A model generated the notes under the pieces. The model searched no databases, was not told where the DNA came from, and was given only the letters and a program-made list of their open reading frames with translations. A DNA stretch of 64,000 bases from Chionis minor (Eukaryota; Chordata; Aves; Charadriiformes; Chionididae): NCBI GenBank assembly GCA_013398295.1, contig VZSF01006852.1:269339-333338 (forward strand), written 5' to 3'. Every line of letters begins with the position of its first letter. Within the stretch, counting starts at the first letter, position 1. A program made the translations under genes and the position numbers. Of this stretch, positions 52,763 to 61,731 are shown one piece after another.

Positions 52763-55700
52763 CTAAATTGAGAGAAACAGAAAAAAATGGATTATAATGT
52801 TTTCCTAGAATTTCCCAGAATAAGATCAGCAGATGAAGAAGTGCTGGTTTGAAAATGGCACCATTATAAAGACTATAAATCAAAAAGTTATTTATGATGA
52901 GGACGAACTGCATAAAGCAACAGATGAGCCACTTGTGAACTTATCAACATAAAACTTAGAATTACATTACATTATCCTTGGAGGATACAGATAAGAGCAC
53001 CTTTGCATTTCGGAAAAACAGCAGAGATGAAAAGGAACCCCAAAGCCCTCTTGCACCTACCTTTCTGCCAGTGAAAGACTATTTCCTGCTGTTGAGGGGA
53101 AGCTGAAACATACATTGGAATGAATCACTTTCCATAAATCTCTAACTCCTTCATCCTATCCTATCCTATCCTATCCTATCCTATCCTATCCTATCCTATC
53201 CTATCCTATCCCATCCCATCCCATCCCATATGATCCTATTCTATCCCGCCATTTTTACTGCATGTAAACACTCAAAATTCCTGCTGACCTCAGCATCTTA
53301 AAAAGGCACAGGAAGAGTACATAGGCAGATTGTGTTCGTTACAGTGTGGTGCTGCTATTGCTATCACATTGCCTTTTTGCTCCTGTCCATCTTCTCTTAC
53401 CTTAGGTGTTAAATGCAAGGAACAGATTTAAAAAAAGCCAAATCACATACTTGGAATGCTCTGAAGGGGCATCAGCAGCGTATATACACTGTTCACAATT
53501 ACATTTAAAATTTGAGGCTACGTGCAAGCCTTTTGGACTAATTCACTAGGCTAGGCTATTATTCAGAGTTCTGCTTTGCTTAGCAGCTCTGGTAGGAGAA
53601 ACATGGCATCAGTTTCTAGAAAAGTGCGCTTCTGAGCTCTCCCCCCTTTTCACTCTGAACATTTGTCCTGGTTTTTCCCTGTCCCATTTCCATAAAATGG
53701 GAATGCTAGTACATAACTAGCTTATAAGAGTGTTAGAAAGGTTAATTGATGTCTATAAAGAATGTAGGCATTTTTTAACACAACAATCATCCTAATTCAC
53801 CTAATCAGACCCAGACAAAATATACAATAGTCATCCCCCTTATTTTTCCCCTGTAGCTACCATTTAGTAATTTTTTTTTTTTTTTCCAGGGCAACAAAAT
53901 GAAAACTGTTGAAAAGCTCTGAAGAGAACATGTTTTTCTGGTCAATCCACTAGAACAACTGTGCCAACTCACCTTATCTGGATAAATCAATGGAAAGTTA
54001 TTTTCTCCATAGGCAACTGTAATTTAATTAGTAAAATATAAGTTGGAGAAAAAAACCAACAACAAAACCACAGACCATGATGAGTTTAATGTCTCTTGGA
54101 AAAGGCTCTGAGCCAAGCTCTAGGCATGTTTGGAATCATAAATAACACCATGGGAAAGCAGACTACTTGTAATGCACGCTCAGTTACGCTGGGATTGCAA
54201 TGGAAAAGGCTCACTTGGTTTATGAGGAAAGTCCAGGTTCGCAGCCTTTTAACAAGGAATGCAAGAATTATTATTTAGAGAGTAAATATATGTTCCAGCA
54301 AATGCATGTTCAAGCCTCAAGCCTCAGTTTCTGAGCCAAGCCTTCCTTCTCCCTCTAGCTCTCTCTTCCACCTCGTGCGATTTCTTTCTCTTCTTTCCAC
54401 TGGTAAGCCAGCACAGCACACTACGGTGCAGGGGAGAGACAAGTTTATTAGCTAGAAAAAAAAATGGGCTAAGGATCCAGAAGTGCTTCAGTCAGAACAG
54501 TGCAGTGCTGTGTGAAGTAGCTTCAAGCAACCCAGGCTGAGGAACCGAGTACAGTTTCAGTAACACAGAACTGGGTGCAAAGTTAATTTACATCAGTGAG
54601 AAGCTACGTTAGGTCTTTCTAGGTGATATTACTCTTCCCAGTGGAGAATGCACCCAGATTAATGCACCACAACACATTGCTTCTGGATCTAGTGCAGAAG
54701 ACCGAGAAGTTGTTGCTAAAGGAGAGAAGGTGATGGGAATAGAGTGCTAGCAGGAAAAAACTTGATAACTGCAGTCTAGAGGCTGAGTACCGGTTATAGA
54801 GAAAAGACAGATAAAAGCTTTCTGGACAATGTTCACTGGGTAACTAAGATTTCCCCAGACTTTAAAAAATTCTTGTCAGCATCCAAGAAGCCCTCCAGAC
54901 TTCATCTACCCCTGCAGTAAGTCTCACCCTGTGAATTTGAACGGCATCGATTGCTGAAGAAACAGATTCAAAGAAGACAGGATTTTCAGATTCAAGATTG
55001 CCACCGTACTGCATTGCTTTTATCAAGGAAGCTGCAATAAAACAAACATATAAGCGCTGATAAGGTAGTGAGGATATATAAACCATCATGTTAAAAAATT
55101 TTGCTGTTCGCTGATACTTGCCTTTGCAGTGTGCTAGCAACACATCGATGTGCCTGTTTTTACAGTCCATGTAAATCTATGTGTGCGAAAACATGAAATT
55201 CAAAAACAAAAAACTGTTTAAAATACCAACAGAGAATAAAATGTGCAAAAAGAACATATTCAAAGCAGGCAGAGCATGAATTGCTGCTGTTGAAGCTATA
55301 CTGCCAGCAGCCACCAGAGTGAGCCCTTCTATAATGCAAACACCGCAAACCCACACTAATTTCCTTCTCCCTTCCCCCCCCAAAGTAACTGAGAATTAAA
55401 TTTCAATTTGATTAATATTTTGCATTTTTCATTATATTTTTAAGGTGGGGTTTTTTTTTTCCCCAGTTCTCCTTTTTCAACAAGTTTCCTCGTCTCCTCA
55501 CCACATACTTACCCACCAGATCATAAAGGTATGAATCAGACCTAGGAAATTTTGAGACTTCCAGCAGCCTGTCAGAAAAGCACCTTAACCATCCTGCTAC
55601 ATTCTGCTGTAATTTGTTCTTTATTTGAAAATGTTTAGCTTCACAGAGACTAAATATTTAATAAGCAAGAAAGCAGAAAAAAGTTCAAATAACTCTAGAA

Positions 55701-58700
55701 CCAGAGTAGGGCCTTTTTCTGAAGATGAGGAACACCCAAAGCAGTCCGTGCTTCAAAAAATGTTTAAATAATCCATGTAGAGTGGAATAATTCTGAGAGA
55801 AGAGATTCAATGAGAACCACATCAGAATGCCATGTTTTTAAAAATAAACCAAAAGCTTGACTCAGTCTAAAAATCCCTCCAACTCTAGCGGCAGCGATGA
55901 TATTAACAACGTTAAGCGTGTTCCTCTTCTGGATAACTCAGTTTAGGACCAGTGATTCACTTAGAGGTTGCACTCCCAACCCATGCACTTCACAGCCCTC
56001 GACGGATGTACCTCTCATAAATTTGTCAAACACTACTTTGATATAATTTGTAGTTCTGAGGTCTCAAAGATCTTTTGGAAACCAGTTTCACAATTATTAT
56101 TATTTTTAAAATTAACGTTTTATTGAATGTCCTATATTTTGAGGGAAGACCTAATAAAGAGTAACTCCTACTAACCTTATTTTTCCAGTTCTCTTTTTGA
56201 CTATACCCCCACCTATATATGTAGCTTTAATTTAACATTTTTAAGGCAGCACTTACTTCACTGCTTAATCACTGCGGTAAATTGAGAAAATGGCTAGGAT
56301 AAGAAAAGGCCTGGGCTAAGACCCAAGTTCAAATCTTGTCTTCTATCTTACACAGAAAAATTATATGATCCAAGCCTTGCATACCCACTTAAATCTGTAC
56401 CCACTACACAATTATTAAATGCCAGACCCAATGGAAACATAAGAAAGAGCATTTGGACATAATTTTTCATCCACTATATAGAACAGCTCATTATGTGGTT
56501 ACTGGTTTTGGACTTCTGGGAGCTTCTTGGAGATCCTGCAATGCCTGAGGAACCCATCCTGCTAGGTATGTAACCCACAGGAGAAAACATGGAGATCATT
56601 AAGACCTCTGGCTTAGCAGAAAGCAGGACATATAGATAAAATCACAGAATTAAAAGCTGAAATTTTAAAGGGGTACATCCACACATGGATACAATGCAAC
56701 TGTCATGACAGGGTCAAATACAACTTAAAACAGTTTTAAAATTAAAAAAAAATAGTTCAGAAACTCATCTTCGTTACATATCAATAATTACGTTTGCACT
56801 GAATGCCACCTAAAATTTTTAGAATTATTTTTTATATAATTTTATATATAAACACGGTGCAGTTTAATACCAAATCTGTGTTCATCTTTTCTGTGAGTGC
56901 CATTTTTATCCACTGATATAGGTGAGGTGACTAGTAGGTGGCTTCAGTAACTTGTATATGTAATTATATTTCAATGTACAGAATTTGTCTGATGTCATGA
57001 ATACCTGAAGCAGCACTGAGACTCCAGTGTAGTCAAAGAAATTCAGTCCACTGCAGTCTAATATCAAAACACGTCGCTCACTGTGACATGTCTGCAACGA
57101 CTCACCTACACATTTGATAAATTGAAAAATTTAATTAAAAGGGAGAATAGTCAAGAAATGCAAATAAGAATAATAGTAGTTCAATGAAATAAGCCCAAAC
57201 TATTACAATAAAAATTTTACTGTTATGTACCGGGTATCAGTCGAGCAAATGGCACATTTTAGAAGCACAAATGAAGGACCTTCAGAGAAAAGGGATGAAG
57301 TGATGACTGGCAGAACATGTTATTAGTGAGATGTTTTAAACAGGAATAGCCTTCCAAGAATTAAAGAATTGATTCTTAAGATATGAATTTCTAAATGAGA
57401 TAGGATAATATCTTGGCTCGTTTGGAAGAGTTTACATGAGATAAACAGAGAATATACCTCTCTCTTAAGTTCTGATATGACATTCATTTCTGTAGTACCT
57501 AAAGGCCTGCCTACAGCTTACCTAACATCCTCCTGTAAGGAAGAAAAATATCTAAAGTAGACTGTTTCATTTTCCTAAGATTTTACTGGGTTGGGTTTTG
57601 TTTGGTTAAATTTTTAAGTGCTATCCTGTATTGATGCTGGAGAAAAAAGGTGTTGGTTAAGATTTGCAAAGGTCTTATAGTCATTCTTCAACCTGAGGCC
57701 ATCTCGTGCTTAAACTAAGCACACTGTCTACTAAATGTTTCCTGAACTAAAACATGGATAGATGTTATTCCTGGCTTTCGTGAAGGGAAAGCTAGAAAAT
57801 AATGCATATCTTATTTGCATTATCTCTGTGAACAAATGTTAGTTATCATAATGCACAAAAACAAAAAAAAAGGTGAAGGAAAGGGATTCTGAAGGTAAAG
57901 ATGGGTTAAGCTAAATGGTTTTAACAGAGCGGAGGAAAAGATTTTAAACTCTTGAGGGGACTTAGAATTTCCCCATGGTATAGATTTAGAATGGTGTTAA
58001 TTCCTTTCTGACAGTAAACTGAGAGCAAGAGCCTTTTAGACTTGCACCTCCAGAGACTCATTGTCTTTGTACTGTCCAACGTACATGAATAGACACATTC
58101 CAAATAAAACCGCAGAATTTCAAAGGAAACCTCCTGCCTGATATTACTGTGATGGAAACCAAGAAAGGATTTATGAGATCTGCTAGGCTGCTCGCTGTAA
58201 TCTTTTCTATGTGCCTTCTCAGCCTCTGATTAGTCTTTCACCCTACTACTTACTCGTGCTGCCTTCCCACCCAGCTGGCATCCTGCATCCGCCGTAGAGG
58301 CCGCCTGGATTCTGAATGGGGGGGTAGAGGTACAGACCCGCGCCCTCTCTGAACCAGTGGGCAAGGACAACAGCAGCTGTTTAATTTGGTGCTGATACAG
58401 GCCAATGGCAAATCCGTATTCCCCGGGGGGAGAAAGGAAAGATTTTGACTAAGATGTACATCGCTGCATCCTCCAGGACCACAGGATTAAGGATTATGTC
58501 TTCCTGCTCCCCTCCTTCCTGAAAATGTAAGTCCCACTTTTTTTTTTTTTTTTTTCCTTTTTATAGGGAATTTTCTTTTTACTCGCTGGTTTTTGTTTTA
58601 AAGCTCTCATGAAGAGTAACCATAGGCTGGTTGGTACCAGGAACGACAAAGCATTTAAGTCCTCAAGGCAGGACTTAAGCAATCAGAAAAGAGGTCTTGT

Positions 58701-61700
58701 GCTGTCTGCCATTTCTGTAACATGAGAAACCAGTTCATCCAAAAGAAGACTGAAATACATACCGCCAAGACTTTCCAAAAGATCCCCTCACATATAAAGA
58801 GCTTTACACTCTTTTATTATTTTACAGTGTAGTGCTGTAGAGTTTTCAGTAGCTGTTATCATTGCATTGCTATGTGTTACAGCAGAACACAGTCACCCCT
58901 AAGTAAAATAAACACTGCACACTGCAGTATCATAAAAATGTCATGAGTCTAGTTAATAAATGTAAACATTCAGGCAACAGCCCCCAAATCAGATTCTCGA
59001 CTGTGGCCTTAATGCTTATAAGTGTTTTAAGTAAACACGATATTTTAATTCCATCCACAATGAAGTCATCTGTATAAAGTATCTTCTGCAAAAAGTTGCT
59101 GTGGCTCTCCCATGGGAACGTATGTGCTCTGGTTTGATTTAAGTGTTATAAAATGTGGGAAGAGTGGAATTATCCAGTTTAATCCTTAATTGAAAGCAAA
59201 CCCTTAAGTTCTTTTCTTTATTCTATACCGTATTGATATTATGTACAATACCAGTGGTCATTGTGTCACTGATAATTCAGTTGATGTTTTGTAAGATTTT
59301 CTCCCAAGTGGCTTTAAAAAGCACAAAGATTTAATGTGTCTCTGATCTAACCCTATTTTTACTTTTGCATACTAATAACATTCAAGTTCTGCCTTGAATG
59401 CAAAAAAAAATAAAAGCCAAAAAAAAAAAAAAGACCAGAGCTTAGAAAACAGCCTCTTAAGCCTTTGTCTAAAGACCAATCCAGGCAGTAATGTGGGAAG
59501 CGGTTCCCCCCACTGTGTACCTGTCTCTGTATGCACACAGTGGTTCGTGAGAAATAAGCAGGGACCCCTACAGAAAAGGTGTTTTAATTCTTAAAAAGTC
59601 AGTCGAGAACAGAATAAATAAGACCTGTCAGGCCAAGGTTAACAGAGTTCAACGCTGTTCAGCACTCATGCTTTTCTGAATGCGTGGTCTAACTGAAAAC
59701 ATTAGTTCCCAGACAGCATGAGTTCACCTAGAAATAAATAGAAAAGTGTGGAGCCATTTTACATACTTATGTACATCTTGGTTTTAATGCCATTTATAGA
59801 TAAAAAACTCACCATGACAACTTCCATTGGGAAATGAACAGAGCAACGTGTTCTGCTCGCTCTGAAATATAAGTAGCAAACTATTAAGATACCAAGGAAA
59901 ACTAGTCCAATGCATAATAACCGGTGAAAATCAGTGAAATACATAAGAATTTTGCTTCTCAGCATCAAAGTTAACTCCTTCTCTCCAAAATAACGTTGCA
60001 TGCAACAGCCTATTGGATATATAATATTTGCTGGGTATGTCTCTCAGTATTCTTCTAAAGTTATACCAAATCGATATCTTACTTTTCTTTTTAGTTGACT
60101 CAATCTCTATCATGTTTGGATCCCCTAGAAAACATATTATGAACAGGACTCTTTTGGGAAAGCAGGGGTTGGTTAAGAAGTGGTCAAAAGATGGGAAAGA
60201 TATTCTTGAAAAGATAAATTCTTGCAATTGATTTCATAAGATTAATATTTGATTAATTTTCTACTTGCTGCAATCTCATCTGCTACACTAATATTCTACT
60301 GAGAATATTTTGGACATGTAAATGTATTAAAGAATTAACTTTATCTCCAGAAAATTTTTATAATTATTTCAATATGCATTAAAACCAGAAATACAACACA
60401 GAAACAATATCCAAAGTGCAATTTTTTTACACTGCCATTATGTGGTACAGAAAGACCTTTATTCCACAAAAGAAAATTACGCATAGCATTTCAGGCAGTT
60501 GTACTCCCAAGTACCTTACCGGAGAGACAGAGGATAAAATCTCCCTCTTAAGTAACTTAGCTTATTAACTTATTACACTTATTAAATTAACTCATAAATT
60601 AATTCCATGCAAATCCTAAGTAATTTCTCTCTGTTTGGGTGTTCGTTATCATACTAATCCAAATCAGTTAGCCTAGCAGAACCAAGGAAAAAAAGCGGCA
60701 CAATTTCTGAGCTGAATTTCTGAACAACAAGGAGAAGCCATCCATCAAAGTAGGTATGAGTAGCACAGCTCTTTGTCAAGAAACAGAAGAGGTGGTAGAC
60801 ACACATTGCTGAACACTGTCTTAACAACCCATCTAAGAAATGGCTGTGATTTTCTCAGCCCAGTTTACCAAACTGGATGAAATTGCCTACAGGAAGCATT
60901 GTATGATATTGGAATGTCCTTGTAACGACAGAAAAATAACAAGATTTTTTTTTCTCCTTTTAGGGAGCATTATAGGAAGTTGCACTACTTACTTGCAGAG
61001 AAACTTGATGAATGGAGATTTTACTTCTGGAGATTTTCTTCAAAAGCAAGTTACACATAATTTGTATACTGTTTATTTTTCCAGTAAAATAAGTGCAGAA
61101 AATTAAAAAGAAACACTACCTTCAAGAAAAAGATTACCCAGTTTGTTCAGTTTGTACCTTCTTCCTAATTCTCCTGGATTTATTTCCAGTTAGAAACAGA
61201 AGTGAAGTGTCTATCTCATGGATTCATCTCCACAAGAAAAAATTTCACAATTTATTCAAGTGATTTGTAGCTACCCACCGTCTTTTTAAAATCACAACCT
61301 TGTATTAGCTGAGGTTATGTAAGTTCTGCCAGAAATTTTGAAGAGTTTTGGATCCATGCTTTAATGTCTCTTACAAGATCATGTACAGAAAAAGTAGAGA
61401 TATTCTTTTCAAGTAATAATAAGCAAATAGTCTGATTAAGATAAGGATTAACTTTATTCTAAATTAACCATTTGCAATATTACCTTTTTATATCTTTTTC
61501 AGTATTTAATTGTATTCTCTAAGAAATGCAAGGAAAAAAATCATGATCTTCAACACTGCCACCATGATTACTGAAGCATATAACATATCCTACCTTGTTT
61601 ACATCTTCACATGCCTGGCTGCTTGTGCTATCCTTCTGGATTATCTTTATCAGGTCAGCATGAAATTTCTTGGCATTCAGGAAGACTAATGGGTTGTTGA

Positions 61701-61731
61701 CTGAAACTATCTTTACCTGTTTCAGTGATTC
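52727..61731 (-). CDS. SLC26A7: SLC26A7, 3' portion of the gene (six terminal coding exons)
   Basis: SLC26A7 is a multi-pass anion transporter of the SulP/SLC26 family (chloride/bicarbonate exchange and chloride conductance). It is known from acid-secreting kidney and stomach cells and from thyroid epithelium. Six exons on the minus strand, all with proper splice sites, join to 483 nt (160 codons plus TGA). The product ends with the C-terminal cytoplasmic STAS domain. Diagnostic stretches are [50 protein letters not shown] and the C-terminus SEV. These match my memory of mammalian SLC26A7 along the whole length with no gaps, and fit SLC26A3/A4/A6/A9 much less well. Introns are about 1732, 2707, 1828, 90 and 2165 nt. 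The membrane domain and promoter lie beyond position 64000. No disruption is visible, so the gene looks intact here. Confidence 0.94.
52763..54927 (-). other. SLC26A7: SLC26A7 last intron
   Basis: A 2165-nt intron with GTGAGA donor and TTTAG acceptor. It contains the CTATC array and no other coding signal. Confidence 0.85.
53156..53230 (+). repeat. (CTATC)11 then (CCATC)3 pentanucleotide array
   Basis: Eleven perfect CTATC units are followed by three CCATC and a CCATA. It is the same motif as the array at 49361, in the same orientation, and sits in the last intron of SLC26A7. Confidence 0.97.
54928..55031 (-). CDS. SLC26A7: SLC26A7 exon: STAS C-terminal helices
   Basis: This 104-nt exon completes the split codon (G|CT, Ala) and encodes [16 protein letters not shown] and then [19 protein letters not shown]. 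It ends AGG before the donor gtgaga. This is the closing helix-strand-helix of the STAS domain. If the donor were not used, the frame would run on to a stop near 54862 with unrelated residues. A recognisable terminal exon downstream argues that it is spliced. Confidence 0.94.
55032..55121 (-). other. SLC26A7: GC-AG mini-intron of SLC26A7, 90 nt, open in frame
   Basis: The intron starts GCAAGT directly after AAAG and ends tttgttttattgcag. Apart from GC in place of GT, the donor matches the U1 consensus well, which is typical of functional GC-AG introns. At 90 nt it is close to the minimum for vertebrates. It is a multiple of three with no in-frame stop, so retention would insert 30 residues between VLLAHCK and ASLIKAM, at the strand-helix turn of the STAS domain. 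That family members have these two blocks adjacent is my main evidence that it is an intron. Confidence 0.85.
55122..55176 (-). CDS. SLC26A7: SLC26A7 exon: STAS strand, ends at a GC donor
   Basis: This 55-nt exon follows the acceptor ttcgcacacatag and encodes [18 protein letters not shown] plus one base of the next codon. It continues the STAS domain directly from LLQ of the previous exon. The only phase-preserving junction to the next exon uses AAAG|GCAAGT, a GC donor. The nearby GT (GGCAA|GTATCA) would put the next exon in a frame that reaches a stop within about a dozen codons. Confidence 0.93.
55177..57004 (-). other. SLC26A7: SLC26A7 intron
   Basis: A 1828-nt intron with GTATTC donor and ACATAG acceptor. 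I recognised no repeat inside. Confidence 0.85.
57005..57105 (-). CDS. SLC26A7: SLC26A7 exon: STAS core, DCSG loop
   Basis: This 101-nt exon supplies the last two bases of the codon split with the previous exon and ends in phase 0 at CTTCAG before the donor gtattc. It reads [19 protein letters not shown] and continues [14 protein letters not shown]. The DCSG...FDYTGV block is the characteristic STAS strand-loop-helix (the region related to the nucleotide or phosphoserine loop of anti-sigma-factor antagonists). I placed the start at the acceptor atgtgtag (57106-57107) because it alone preserves phase with the 59813 exon and the family alignment. A second AG at 57092-57093 would drop 14 nt and shift the frame. 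The exon starts with GTGAGT, itself a donor-like hexamer. Confidence 0.93.
57106..59812 (-). other. SLC26A7: SLC26A7 intron
   Basis: A 2707-nt intron with donor GTGAGT and acceptor TGTAG. It carries a T18 run at 58538-58555 and a GC-richer patch at about 58250-58350 of unknown nature. Confidence 0.85.
59813..59861 (-). CDS. SLC26A7: SLC26A7 exon: STAS intervening-sequence segment
   Basis: This 49-nt micro-exon lies between the acceptor cttatatttcag and the donor CATG|gtgagt. It begins in phase 0 and ends with one nucleotide of a split codon. In the gene's frame it reads [16 protein letters not shown] plus G, which lines up with the variable loop of mammalian SLC26A7 that precedes the core STAS strand. 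A second frame across the same bases is also open (it contains VHFPMEVVM), but it does not join the neighbouring exons in phase, so I rejected it. Confidence 0.9.
59862..61593 (-). other. SLC26A7: SLC26A7 intron
   Basis: A 1732-nt AT-rich intron with donor GTAGGA and acceptor TTTCAG. No other feature recognised. Confidence 0.85.
61594..61731 (-). CDS. SLC26A7: SLC26A7 exon: linker from membrane domain into STAS domain
   Basis: This 138-nt exon (46 codons, phase 0 at both ends) starts after the acceptor ttcattccacag and ends AACAAG before the donor gtagga. It reads [20 protein letters not shown] and continues [14 protein letters not shown], ending in VNK. In SLC26 proteins this region is the first beta strand and first helix of the STAS domain, just after the last membrane segment. 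The [12 protein letters not shown] block is the strongest family signature. The exon upstream in the gene is not in the window: I searched the minus strand to 64000 and saw no matching segment. Confidence 0.95.

Noticed and set aside
57005..57091. SLC26A7 exon starting at the inner acceptor (ttgcag)
   Set aside because: It breaks phase with the previous exon by 14 nt. The outer acceptor gives an uninterrupted family alignment.
59759..60001. Minus-strand frame with membrane-like residues reading through the 59813 exon
   Set aside because: It uses a different frame from the one that joins the neighbouring exons. The hydrophobic part is intron sequence.
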